A stretch of DNA of 64,000 nt from Haloarcula rubra (GCF_019599465.1 NZ_RKLR01000003.1:558001-622000); one strand, 5' to 3'; positions 54,269 to 62,363 are shown, counted from the first letter of the stretch. Program-made: numbers and translations. The notes: generated by a model from the sequence alone, not told the origin.

Positions 54269-55188
54269 CGCGGCCCACCCCCGTCGTGACCGTACTCACG
54301 ACTCGGGGCCGGCCCGGGACCGCTCGGCGGGTGCTGGTCTCGCCGTCCCTGCTGGTCGTGGTCCGGGCCCGAGCGTGGGTCCGCCGGACTCGGGGCGTCC
54401 GACCCACCGGGGGGAGCGGCCATCGGTGGCGCGGACTCGTCGCCTCCCTGCCCGGGAATATCGATGTCCTCGGGGTCGGTGCCGCGGGCGTTCGCGAGGG
54501 CCACGCGGGCGGTCCGGCGCACGTCGTCGCTCCGGTCGGACAGCCCCTGCCGCTCCAGCGCTTCTTCGGCGCGGTCGGTCGCGAGTTCGCCGAGGCCGTC
54601 GGCGGCTTTCGCCCGGACGTAGGCGTTCGGTTCGCGAGCGAGGAGCGCGGCGAGGATGCGAACCGCCTCGTCGGTGTCCTCGGCCACCTCCGGGAGGAAC
54701 TGTGCGGCGTACTCACGCGCGGCCGGGTGCGGGTCGGTCTTGATACGGTCGACGAGCAGATCGTGGTCGACGGCCCCGAGTTTCCCCAGCGCGATGGTCG
54801 CGTTGCGTCGAACCCACCCGCTGTCGTCGTCCAGCGCCGCCCGGAGCGCGTCGGTGTCGTCGGGAGCTGCACGGGAGAGCGCCACGACGGCCTCCGCGCG
54901 GACCCACTCGTGGTCGTCGCCGAGCGCCCGCCGAATCGCGTCGCCGCCCGCGCCGGCCAACCCGAGTGCCTCGACGGCGAACTGTCTGGTGTCCGGCCCG
55001 CCCGTCTCCGTGACGACGCGGGAGAGTGCGTCGACCGTCTCGTCCGCGAGGCCGTCCCGTTCGGCGACGTCGACCAGCGCGAGTGCGGCGCTGCGCCGCT
55101 GGCTCGGGTCGGTCAGACACTCGCGGAGGGACCGTTCGTCCTCGGCCGGTGCGCCGTCGCGGGCGCTGTGGTAGTCCTCTAAGGTCAT
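54265..55188 (-). CDS. HEAT-repeat protein of the molybdoenzyme operon
   Basis: A 307-residue protein. I start at 55188 (MTLEDYHSARDGAPAEDERS), which gives an ATGA overlap with the gene before. About residues 30-230 are five to six HEAT/PBS-lyase-type repeats (ALVDVAERDGLADETVDALS, VRAEAVVALSRAAPDDTDAL, VRRNATIALGKLG, VRAKAADGLGELATDRAEEA). The last 75 residues are disordered, Pro/Gly/Gln/Asp-rich. It has no signal peptide. Such scaffolds occur in haloarchaeal DMSO-reductase-type operons and might chaperone or assemble the enzyme before Tat export. Confidence 0.82.
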   Translation of the reverse strand: MTLEDYHSARDGAPAEDERSLRECLTDPSQRRSAALALVDVAERDGLADETVDALSRVVTETGGPDTRQFAVEALGLAGAGGDAIRRALGDDHEWVRAEAVVALSRAAPDDTDALRAALDDDSGWVRRNATIALGKLGAVDHDLLVDRIKTDPHPAAREYAAQFLPEVAEDTDEAVRILAALLAREPNAYVRAKAADGLGELATDRAEEALERQGLSDRSDDVRRTARVALANARGTDPEDIDIPGQGGDESAPPMAAPPGGSDAPSPADPRSGPDHDQQGRRDQHPPSGPGPAPSREYGHDGGGPR

Positions 55189-56258
55189 CGTGCGAGCCTC
55201 CAGTAGGCGACGAGCCACGAGGCGACGATGGCGGAGACGGCGGTGCCGAGCATCCCACCGAACTCGCCGAACCCGGAGTCGCCGGCGCCACCGGAACTAC
55301 CGGCGCTTCCGCCACTGTCGCCGGCGCTCGACGCGCCGCTCCCGCCGGAGCCGCTGGAACCGGACCCGCCGCTCTCGGGCGGTCGCAGTTCGCCGCTCTC
55401 GACGTCCAGCGTCGAGTACTGCAACGTGATGGACTTCTTGCCGTTGACCTCGTCGGCGCTACCGTTCCAGACGGCGAAGGCCAGATACACAGTCTCGGAC
55501 CCGTCGAACGACGCGTCGAACTGACCCTCGGTCTGTCGCTTCCGGGTGAACGTCACCGCCCAGCCGTCGTCCGTACGTTCGCCGCGGGCCTGCACTGGCT
55601 GTGTGGGTGCGTGGCTCAGTGACCCGTACCCCTCGGCGTAGTAGTTCTGCGCGTAGTTCTCGTAGGCCGCCCGCGAGAGCGGGTTGCCGGCGGCCCGGCC
55701 GGGCTTGGTCTCGGCGTCCGGGTGCGGGTAGGCGTACATGTCGCCGGACCACTCCGAGGACTTGTTCCCGAACTGCCAACTGGACCGCCAGTACCAGATG
55801 TTGACCGGTTCGCCAGTGGCCCCCATGGTGATGGGCGGTTGGTCGCCGGCGCGGGCCATCACGGCGACGGCGTCGCTGTAGTTGCGCGGCGACCGGATGC
55901 CGTCGTCGCTGGTCGGGTCGACCCACGAGAGGCGGAGGGCGACGTGGCTCTCGTTGGTCGCCACCTGCACGTCCAGTTCGTCGGTCGACCCCCCGCCGTA
56001 GGGGACCGCCATCTGCTGTTTCTGGAGCGAGACGGTCCGAACTGGTGCGTCGTCCCACGTCGCCGCCGACGGCGAGGTCGGCGCGGTCGCGACCTGTGCG
56101 GTCGGTTGCGCACCGCTCGTGACCGCGGCGGCCACCGCGCCCTGCGCGAGGAGGACGCCGGCGGCCACGACGACGGCGACCAGCGTCGAGCGGACCGCCG
56201 CCTCGCCGTCGACGAGTTCGGAGCGGCGGAGTCGCGAGAGCGGGCCGGCGACGCTCAT
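55185..56258 (-). CDS. Heme b-binding gamma subunit (EbdC/DdhC-like)
   Basis: A 357-residue electron-transfer subunit of the ethylbenzene-dehydrogenase-gamma type. An N-terminal membrane segment (about 24-47: STLVAVVVAAGVLLAQGAVA) precedes the EB_dh domain (about 65-280, with NESHVALRLSWVDPTSDD and AGDQPPITMGATGEPVNIWY), where Met and Lys/His side chains are the expected heme b ligands. A Gly/Ser-rich stretch (about 285-325) leads to a C-terminal hydrophobic helix (GGMLGTAVSAIVASWLVAYW). Overlaps torD upstream (ATGA). It should pass electrons between the beta subunit and a membrane or soluble carrier. Confidence 0.85.
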   Translation of the reverse strand: MSVAGPLSRLRRSELVDGEAAVRSTLVAVVVAAGVLLAQGAVAAAVTSGAQPTAQVATAPTSPSAATWDDAPVRTVSLQKQQMAVPYGGGSTDELDVQVATNESHVALRLSWVDPTSDDGIRSPRNYSDAVAVMARAGDQPPITMGATGEPVNIWYWRSSWQFGNKSSEWSGDMYAYPHPDAETKPGRAAGNPLSRAAYENYAQNYYAEGYGSLSHAPTQPVQARGERTDDGWAVTFTRKRQTEGQFDASFDGSETVYLAFAVWNGSADEVNGKKSITLQYSTLDVESGELRPPESGGSGSSGSGGSGASSAGDSGGSAGSSGGAGDSGFGEFGGMLGTAVSAIVASWLVAYWRLAR

Positions 56259-56995
56259 CGCGCCGTCACCCCCGGCGGCGACAGTTCGTCGGGCCGCGTC
56301 GGCGGGTCGGGGTGTACCGCGTCGTCTAGCTCGACGAGGGATTCCGCGAGGTCGGCGGCGGCCAGATACACCTCACAGTCGGTCGTCTCCCGCAGGTCGT
56401 GAGCCATCGCGGGGACGAACGGCGCGAGGTGGTTCGCCAGCGCCGCCGCCTCGATGCCCTGTATCTCCGTGGCCACCTCGTTCTCGCTCGGGTCGTCGGC
56501 CCGGTCGGCGACGACCGCTCGCTGACCGGCGGCGACCTGTAGCAGTTCCAGTTCGGTGACGACGTGGTCCTGCCGTTCGCCGAACGAGTCGCTCGGTTCG
56601 AGACCGACAGTCTCCAGCAGGCCGACGACGGCGGCGATGCGACGCTGTTGCTTGTCTATCTCCTCGCCCGCCGTGTAGTTGCCTTCGTAGGGAACGACCG
56701 GATAGGTCCCCTCGTCCGTCGGCAGGCCGAACAGGTCGGTGTAGGTCGACTGGAGGTCGGACGCGTCGGCGTCGGCGAGGGCCGCGGTGAACCGCGCCGC
56801 CTCGCTCGCGAGTCCGAGTCGGTCCGCGGCCTGCTCGATACCTTCGACGGCATCTTCGCTCTGTAGCTCCCTCAGTGTCTCCTCGTCGGGGTAGACGAAG
56901 GCCCCGGCCGTGGCGGCGTACAGCGCCGCCCGGGCGCTGTGGAACGCCGGGTCGGTCGTGTCGACGTCCGTGTCGGTCATGCTGTCCCCCGTCAT
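56255..56995 (-). CDS. TorD-family molybdoenzyme assembly chaperone
   Basis: A 246-residue helical chaperone of the TorD/DmsD/NarJ type. The start MTGDSMTDTDVDTTD is at 56995, overlapping the beta-subunit stop by 4 bases; a second ATG at 56980 is possible. The family portion includes ARAALYAATAGAFVYPDEET, YTDLFGLPTDEGTYPVVPYE and ALANHLAPFVPAMAHDLRET. It should bind the alpha subunit's signal or apo-protein during cofactor insertion and hold back export until folding is complete. Its position between beta and gamma genes matches the ABDC order of type II enzymes. Confidence 0.85.
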   Translation of the reverse strand: MTGDSMTDTDVDTTDPAFHSARAALYAATAGAFVYPDEETLRELQSEDAVEGIEQAADRLGLASEAARFTAALADADASDLQSTYTDLFGLPTDEGTYPVVPYEGNYTAGEEIDKQQRRIAAVVGLLETVGLEPSDSFGERQDHVVTELELLQVAAGQRAVVADRADDPSENEVATEIQGIEAAALANHLAPFVPAMAHDLRETTDCEVYLAAADLAESLVELDDAVHPDPPTRPDELSPPGVTAR

Positions 56996-58167
56996 GGTTG
57001 GTTCGTCCACTGTTCGCCCTCGCGGACCTCGATGTCCTCGTAGATGGGCATGTCGACGACCTTCTCGCCGTTCTGGTCCCACCCTTTCACGCGGTTCTCC
57101 TTCACGGTGTACGTCTCGACGAGGCGGGTCGTCGCGCCGAACAACTGGAGGATGCCAAGCACGTGGTGGCTCGGGTCTCGAACCCGCTCTTGTACGATTC
57201 GAACGGACTCCTCGTAGGTCGACCCGGGCCAGTCGTTGCGCTTCTGGTCGGTGTTCGGCGTGAACATCTGCGTGAGGAACTCCGGCGGGACGTGGTACGG
57301 CGGCATGTAGAACACCTGTGGCTGGGTCCCGAACTGCGGGTACAGCGGCAGGGCCACCTTCTCGTCGGAGTGGACGAGGTAGTTGATGGGCGACCGGCCG
57401 CCGGGTGCGTTGCCGCCGGGCGACGCCGCGTCGGGCCCGCGGTTGATGTTCCCGTGCAAGCGCGTCTTCCCGATACACGAGGAGACACACCGCGGGACGT
57501 TCCCCTCCTCGATGCGTGGGTAACAGCCGACCGGTTTCTCCGTGATGCCCGTCTCGGGGTTGTACATCGGCTTGTGATACGGACAGGCCTTCACACAGCG
57601 GCGGTAGCCGCGACAGCGTTCCTGGTCCAGCAGGACGATGCCGTCCTCCTCGCGCTTGTAGATGGCCTGTCGCGGACACCCGGCGAGACAGGCGGGGTTC
57701 TTGCAGTGGTTACAGAGGCGCGGGAGGTAGAACTGCCAGATGTCGTGGTACTCGTCGTTCTCCAGGTCGGACTCGACGACGTCGCCCCGGGGGTACTCGC
57801 CGTGGGCCTGGTCGTCGCCCAGCGCCGGGTACTCCCACGCCTCCTTCTGGGCGATGTAGCCCTTGACCTGTTCGTCGGCGTCGGCAGCCTCGAAGATGGT
57901 CTGGTCCTCCTCGAGTTCCGAGAGGAGTTTCATGTCCCATCCCATGGGGTAGCCGCCGTAAGGTTCGGTCTCGACGTTCATCCACCACATGTACTCTTCG
58001 CCCTCGCCGCTGGTCCACGTCGACTTGCAGGCGAACGAGCAGGTGTTACAGTTGATACATCGGTTCGTGTTGATGACCATCCCCCAGTGGTAGTCCCGCT
58101 CTTCCTCGCGATGTTCGTAGGGGTAGGGCTGTTCGCGACCGAGTTGTGGGTTGTAGGTTTTCGCCAT
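56992..58167 (-). CDS. Iron-sulfur beta subunit, NarH/EbdB-like
   Basis: A 391-residue electron-transfer subunit with four Cys groups for four Fe-S clusters. The first is CINCNTCSFACK (C37, C40, C43, C47). Others are CNHCKNPACLAGCP, CRGYRRCVKACP and CYPRIEEGNVPRCVSSCIG. The order is that of NarH/DdhB/EbdB. It starts at 58167 (MAKTYNPQLGREQPYP) and overlaps the alpha stop. With no export signal, it probably rides out with the Tat-signal-bearing alpha subunit. Confidence 0.92.
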   Translation of the reverse strand: MAKTYNPQLGREQPYPYEHREEERDYHWGMVINTNRCINCNTCSFACKSTWTSGEGEEYMWWMNVETEPYGGYPMGWDMKLLSELEEDQTIFEAADADEQVKGYIAQKEAWEYPALGDDQAHGEYPRGDVVESDLENDEYHDIWQFYLPRLCNHCKNPACLAGCPRQAIYKREEDGIVLLDQERCRGYRRCVKACPYHKPMYNPETGITEKPVGCYPRIEEGNVPRCVSSCIGKTRLHGNINRGPDAASPGGNAPGGRSPINYLVHSDEKVALPLYPQFGTQPQVFYMPPYHVPPEFLTQMFTPNTDQKRNDWPGSTYEESVRIVQERVRDPSHHVLGILQLFGATTRLVETYTVKENRVKGWDQNGEKVVDMPIYEDIEVREGEQWTNQP

Positions 58168-61100
58168 CAGTTGCCACCTCCCTGCAGACTGCCGCCGATG
58201 TAGTCCTGCATCAGGTCGTCCCGTCTGGCGTCGCCGGGCCACCAGTCGGCCTCCTCGTACTTCTCGACGGTCACGAGGTCGTCCCTGTTGACGCCCGTCG
58301 GCGCCCACACCGTCTCCTCGTAGCCGTGTTCGAGTTCCGCACCGTGCCACGCGACGTCCTCGTCGACCACGTCGGAGACGTTCGGGTCGCCGAACACGCC
58401 CTTGTGGACGAGGTCGTCGGTCTCCTGACCGGGGTCCAGCCAGATGTTCGTCGTGACGTTGAACCCCTTGATGCCGTCCTCTGACGCCTCGTCGTCGGGG
58501 AAGTGCTGGGGCCACCAGCCGTGCCAGATGGTCAGTTGGCCCATGTCGCCGGCGTCGCCGGGTCGCTGGCGCTCGCTGACCATCACGCGCACGACGGTGT
58601 CGCCCCGGGTGCCGCTGATGCGGACGTAGTCCCCGTTCTCGACGCCGATATCCGCAGCGTCTGAGGGGTGCATCTCCACGAACGCCTCGCCCAGCGGCGG
58701 CGCGTCGCTGGTGTCGCCCTCCCCCTCCGGGAACGAGAAGTCGTCTATCAGGCGTTCGGTCCCCTCGGGGTCGGCGCTGACGCTCCCGAAGTCACGGGCC
58801 GACCAGACGAGGTTCCAGTCGGTCATGCCCCACGACGAGTGGGTCCGGTACTTCGAGTGGGGGGTGTTGTAGTAGAACTGGTACCCCTCCTCGTAGAGGT
58901 CGTTGGACCCCTCGCCGGCCTCGGGCCACTTCGCGTTCGGTTCGTACGGCGTCCCCTCGACGCTCTCGATGTGGTCCAAATCGTCCCGGTCGAGTTCGAC
59001 GAACCGGTCTTCCTCCTTGTGGAACTCCATCCGTCCGGTCTTGGTGTAGAACGGTCGGTCGTCGTGAATCTGCGAGTAGAACGGGACTCGCGGGTAGGTC
59101 TTGAGGTTCAACCGCTCGGGGCCGTCTTCGAGGTCCTCGACGTCGATGTCCTGGGTGGTGATGCCGGCGTCGAACGCCGCCTGAATGTAGTTGGTCACGT
59201 CCCCGTCCTCGTCGAGGAACTCCGCGAAGTACTCGCGGTAGGAGTCGACGCGGCGCTCCTCCGGCGGAATCTTCTCGTCGAGTCGCTCGGCGACCAGCGC
59301 GATTATCTCGCCGTCCTGTTTGGTGTCGTACAGCGGGTCCATCACCCCGTGGTCCATCTGGACGAACGGGTTCTCCGGCCCGACGGTGATGTCCGGGTAG
59401 TCACACTCCAGCCACGAGGGCACCGGGAGCACGATGTCGGCGTGGCGGGCCGAGTAGGTCATGTGCATGTCCGAGACGACGAACAGTTCGTTCTCCGTCT
59501 CGGGGTGTTTCACGAAGTTCTCTATGACGTGCTCCTGGTGTTTCGTCTGGTTCAGGAGGTTGCAGTTCATCGTCCACAGGACCGAGGGCTTCGACATCGT
59601 GTAGGACTCGGCTCCTTTCGGCATCACCGGGTCCTCGGCGTCGCCCTGCGGGACGAGGTCCAGTTCCCGGTCGAAGTCCCCGCGAATCTCGTGGGGGTCC
59701 AGTCGCTCGCCGCCGAAGAAGGCGAGGGCGTAGCCGGGGTACATCCCGTGGGCCGAGTGGCCGTCGGGGTTGACGTACTGCGGATAGCCGTCCAGCAGTT
59801 CTATCTTGTACTGACCGGAGTAGTTGTAGTACCCACACCCCGGCTTGCCGACGTTGCCTAGCATCGACTGGACGAAGAAGATGGAGCGCTGGAGTGCGCT
59901 GTTGCCGTGGAACCAGTGGTTGATGCCCTCGCCGGTGAACCACTGTCCGTTCTCGGCGGCGGCGAACTCCCGGGCCGTCTTCGCCAGCGCGTCCGCGGGC
60001 ACGGTCGTAATCTCCTCGACCTGTTCGGGCGAGTAGTTCTCCAGCACGTTCGTCTTCTGACGGGTGAAGTCCGTCCGGACGCCGACCGTCGACCCGTCGG
60101 CCAGCGAGAGGTCGGTGTCGGCCTCTAGTGTCGGCGTGACGGGCATCTCCTCGCCGACCTCCTCGCGGGAGACGGCGACGGGGTCTCCCGACTGGTCGAG
60201 GACGACGAACTCGCCCCACGCTTCCTCGCCCTCGGGTTCGCTGTGGTCCGGGAACACCTCGTGGGCGCGGAGGTACTTGTCGTCGTCGTCGCGGACCAGC
60301 AACGGCAGACTCGTGAACTGCCGCATGAACGCGGCGTCGTACAGGTCCTGCTGGATGACGACGTGGGCGACGCCGAGCGGTATCGCCGGGTCGGAGCCGG
60401 GCCGGATGGGGAGCCACCGGTCGCACTTCTGGACCGTCGGCGAGTAGTCGGGGTAGATGCCGACCATCTCCCCGCCGCGCTCGCGCATCTCCTGGAACCA
60501 GTGGTTGTCCGCGAGTTTGTTGTGGATGAGGTTCTTCCCCTGGATGATGGTGTAGTCGGACTTGCGCCAGTCGGCCGCGTCGGCGTCGCTCGTCTGGTAG
60601 CCGGTGGTGATGACGTGGCCCGGCGGCAGGTCGGCGTACCAGTCGTACTCCGTCCACTCACACCCGCCGAAGACGGATGCGAGGCGCCGGCCCGCGCCGT
60701 GGCGGGTGAACAGGCCGTCGGCCTTGATGGCGTTGAAGACGTGGAACCGCTTGTTGTCCTCCAGCGAGGCCATCTTCTCGGCCAGTAGGTCGATGGCCTC
60801 GTCCCACGAGACGCGCTCGAACTCGTCCTCGCCGCGGCCCTCGGGGTTCGGGTCGTCCGGGCTCCACCCCTTGCGGACCATCGGGTACTTGATGCGGGAC
60901 GGTTCGAACGTGCGCCGGTGGAGCGTCAGTCCCTTCATACAGCCACGGGGGTTCCAGTTCTGGCTGACGCCGGCGTCCTCGTAGCCCGACGGCCCCACAG
61001 AGGGCTCCTCGTTGTGGTACACCTGCTCGGCGCGTATCGGCACGCCGTTCTTCATGTAGAAGTTCAGCGCACAGGACTGCGTGCAGTTGGGGTGACAGAC

Positions 61101-61295
61101 CGTCCAGTCGACGGCGTCGTAGGCGTAGATGTCGTGGTACACCTGTTCCCAGTCGCGGTTCGGATACGACGTGAGCGGGTTCTCGACGCTCGTCACCGGG
61201 TCCGTCGCTTGCGAGGCACCCCAGCCACTGCCGACGAGTGCGCCGATGGCACCGGCACCGGCCGCACTCAGGAAGTCACGGCGTGACAGTGTCAC
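58167..61295 (-). CDS. Molybdopterin oxidoreductase alpha subunit, type II DMSO-reductase family
   Basis: A catalytic subunit of about 1042 residues starting at a GTG at 61295, with a Tat signal (TLSRRDFLSAAGAGAIGALV). The FS0 cluster ligands are Cys67, Cys71, Cys75 (CHPNCTQSC) and Cys119. YDWYADLPP holds Asp218, the Mo-coordinating residue that marks type II enzymes (NarG, EbdA, DdhA, SerA, ClrA). Later motifs include GEGINHWFHGN and ISGTRGDTVVRVMVSERQRP. It would use bis-MGD molybdenum outside the membrane. The true substrate (nitrate, chlorate, selenate, dimethyl sulfide or other) cannot be set from sequence. A start at 61358 is an alternative. Confidence 0.92.
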   Translation of the reverse strand: MTLSRRDFLSAAGAGAIGALVGSGWGASQATDPVTSVENPLTSYPNRDWEQVYHDIYAYDAVDWTVCHPNCTQSCALNFYMKNGVPIRAEQVYHNEEPSVGPSGYEDAGVSQNWNPRGCMKGLTLHRRTFEPSRIKYPMVRKGWSPDDPNPEGRGEDEFERVSWDEAIDLLAEKMASLEDNKRFHVFNAIKADGLFTRHGAGRRLASVFGGCEWTEYDWYADLPPGHVITTGYQTSDADAADWRKSDYTIIQGKNLIHNKLADNHWFQEMRERGGEMVGIYPDYSPTVQKCDRWLPIRPGSDPAIPLGVAHVVIQQDLYDAAFMRQFTSLPLLVRDDDDKYLRAHEVFPDHSEPEGEEAWGEFVVLDQSGDPVAVSREEVGEEMPVTPTLEADTDLSLADGSTVGVRTDFTRQKTNVLENYSPEQVEEITTVPADALAKTAREFAAAENGQWFTGEGINHWFHGNSALQRSIFFVQSMLGNVGKPGCGYYNYSGQYKIELLDGYPQYVNPDGHSAHGMYPGYALAFFGGERLDPHEIRGDFDRELDLVPQGDAEDPVMPKGAESYTMSKPSVLWTMNCNLLNQTKHQEHVIENFVKHPETENELFVVSDMHMTYSARHADIVLPVPSWLECDYPDITVGPENPFVQMDHGVMDPLYDTKQDGEIIALVAERLDEKIPPEERRVDSYREYFAEFLDEDGDVTNYIQAAFDAGITTQDIDVEDLEDGPERLNLKTYPRVPFYSQIHDDRPFYTKTGRMEFHKEEDRFVELDRDDLDHIESVEGTPYEPNAKWPEAGEGSNDLYEEGYQFYYNTPHSKYRTHSSWGMTDWNLVWSARDFGSVSADPEGTERLIDDFSFPEGEGDTSDAPPLGEAFVEMHPSDAADIGVENGDYVRISGTRGDTVVRVMVSERQRPGDAGDMGQLTIWHGWWPQHFPDDEASEDGIKGFNVTTNIWLDPGQETDDLVHKGVFGDPNVSDVVDEDVAWHGAELEHGYEETVWAPTGVNRDDLVTVEKYEEADWWPGDARRDDLMQDYIGGSLQGGGN

Positions 61296-61576
61296 GGGGC
61301 ACCACCCCAGTTCCGCTGTCGGTGGTGGCGTGTGTACATCACCAGTCGGTACGGACATCGACGTCTTGTATCGAGAGCCGCGTTCCAGCACGCTCGGAAC
61401 GGGTGCGAATACGTCCGGGACAATCGTTTAGGAAGGGTGGAACGACAGTTCACACGGAGCCCCAATGTTGCGGTCGTTTTTCCGCTGGGTCGCGCTACCG
61501 CTCTTGCGGCACGGCGTCGAGCGGCGACGTCTCTCGTATCCGTCGTTTGACTGTGAATACGCAGAAGCCCGCGGGG
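61296..61576. other. Intergenic region upstream of the molybdoenzyme operon
   Basis: About 280 bases with no ORF I can support. It must hold the promoter of the six-gene molybdoenzyme operon on the minus strand, but I see no strong TATA box; the minus-strand sequence CCTAAACG near 61427-61434 is a weak candidate. The small frames on the plus strand here (such as at 61332 and 61465) have poor composition. Confidence 0.4.
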
Positions 61577-61666
61577 TTACCGACGGCGGGTGCGTCGGCG
61601 TCTCTCGTCGCTATCCGTCCGTTCTCGTCGCTGTTCGGCGATGGCGAGTAGGTACGTAGGTCGCAT
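61577..61666 (-). CDS. Possible 29-residue Arg-rich ORF after tRNA-like element
   Basis: A short ORF starting MRPTYLLAIAEQRRERTDSD and ending in an Arg-rich tail, with stop TAA at 61579-61577. A GGAGG Shine-Dalgarno sits just upstream of the ATG, and the ORF follows the 3' end of a tRNA-like element (61676) by 9 bases. The Arg-rich end might bind RNA. It is too short to trust without conservation. It could equally be a leftover of the 3' part of the transcript. Confidence 0.35.
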   Translation of the reverse strand: MRPTYLLAIAEQRRERTDSDERRRRTRRR

Positions 61667-61675
61667 AGTGCCTCC

Positions 61676-61738
61676 GCCCCCGCCGGGAGTCGAACCCGGT
61701 CCCGGACCGTGCCGGTGTCCGCCAGTGGACGCGGGGGC
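61676..61738 (-). ncRNA. tRNA-like element 1 (63 nt, no anticodon arm)
   Basis: Read on the minus strand, the first 7 bases GCCCCCG pair with the last 7, CGGGGGC. A D-arm-like hairpin GTCC-ACTGGC-GGAC follows, then a short ACCG-GCA-CGGT hairpin in place of the anticodon arm, then a perfect T-arm CCGGG-TTCGACT-CCCGG. A true tRNA would need more than 70 nt and a 7-base anticodon loop. It begins about 21 bases after the stop of the ORF at 61760 and ends 9 bases before the next ATG. This fits a processing site for RNase P and tRNase Z; function is inferred. Confidence 0.55.
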
Positions 61739-61759
61739 ACCGAGGGGTGGAGCGACGCG

Positions 61760-62068
61760 TCAGGTCGCCTCGACGGTGAGGTCGCTCACCGAGGTGATGC
61801 CGAACCCGTCGGCGAGTCTGTCGGCTACCGCCGTCTCTGGGTCGGCGTCCGCGGGGACGGCGATGCTGACGGTCAGGTCAGCGTCCACGCGGATGTCGGT
61901 GAACGTCGGTCGGACGCTGGTCACGCGGTCGACGGTGACGGCCGAGACGCCGTCGACGCCCTCGACGACGGCGGCGACGCCGCTCTCCAGGTCTTCGGTC
62001 CCGCCGCGGGGGACCCGGAGCGAGACGTCGGCCGATGCGTCGACGGGGACGGTCGCATGGAGCGACAT
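61760..62068 (-). CDS. Acidic protein between tRNA-like elements
   Basis: A 102-residue acidic protein starting MSLHATVPVDASADVSLRVP. It has 18 acidic and no Lys residues, as for real haloarchaeal proteins. The body (SGVAAVVEGVDGVSAVTVDR, then VDADLTVSIAVPADADPETA) could form a small ferredoxin-like or ACT-like alpha/beta fold. I do not recognise a family. The ATG lies 2 bases after the 3' end of tRNA-like element 2, so cleavage there would give an almost leaderless message. The frame upstream of the ATG is Ser/Thr/Arg-rich and not coding. Confidence 0.6.
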   Translation of the reverse strand: MSLHATVPVDASADVSLRVPRGGTEDLESGVAAVVEGVDGVSAVTVDRVTSVRPTFTDIRVDADLTVSIAVPADADPETAVADRLADGFGITSVSDLTVEAT

Positions 62069-62070
62069 AC

Positions 62071-62129
62071 GCCGACGGCCGGAGTCGAACCGGCCCCGAG
62101 ACGGGGGCTCGCCAATCGAGCACGTCGGG
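62071..62129 (-). ncRNA. tRNA-like element 2 (59 nt, no anticodon arm)
   Basis: On the minus strand, CCCGACG at the 5' end pairs with CGTCGGC (6 of 7, with a C-C mismatch at the end). A D-arm-like hairpin GCTC-GATTGGC-GAGC, a short CCCG-TCT-CGGG hairpin instead of the anticodon arm, and the T-arm GCCGG-TTCGACT-CCGGC follow. It has U8 (TG after the acceptor) like a tRNA. Its 3' end is 2 bases before the ATG of the acidic 102-residue ORF. It shares the TTCGACTCC T-loop and TGGC D-loop with element 1. Confidence 0.55.
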
Positions 62130-62363
62130 AGGAGCGACGGACGCGTCGCTCGGTGGAGACGTGTCTGTGTGACGGTGCGTGACTCCCGACGACCGGCGGC
62201 AGTCGATGGCCGACACCACGTAGATACCGTCGTGGGTATCGGCGAAATCGACGCGACCGTCGAGCCGTTCGACGGCGTCGCCGACGTCGGGATTCGAAAT
62301 CGAGGCTCCACCGCAGTGGGTGTCCGCGCGACCGGACGGCCGTCCCACGGTGGCGCTGTGCCC
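62130..62363 (-). other. Structured region upstream of tRNA-like element 2
   Basis: This stretch has no ORF with clear support. On the minus strand 62308-62353 folds as a long hairpin: CCACCG/CGGTGG at the base, then TGGG/CCCA, then GTCC/GGAC around the loop. In the same frame as the small ORF at 62364-62525, after its TAG stop, a protein-like peptide is seen (SISNPDVGDAVERLDGRVDF), but it runs into element 2. It may be a leader RNA, or a decayed gene. Confidence 0.35.

Noticed and set aside
61676-61738. Element 1 as a genuine tRNA
   Set aside because: Only 63 nt, with no 5-bp/7-nt anticodon arm and no place for one.
61676-62129. Reading the two elements as one tmRNA-like or intron-split tRNA
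   Set aside because: Each element pairs fully with itself. A single long-range acceptor between them does not form, and archaea do not carry tmRNA as a rule.
62291-62299. A third tRNA-like T-loop (TTTCGAATC) on the minus strand
   Set aside because: The flanking bases do not form a T-stem (CTCGA against CCCGA), so there is no third element at this place.
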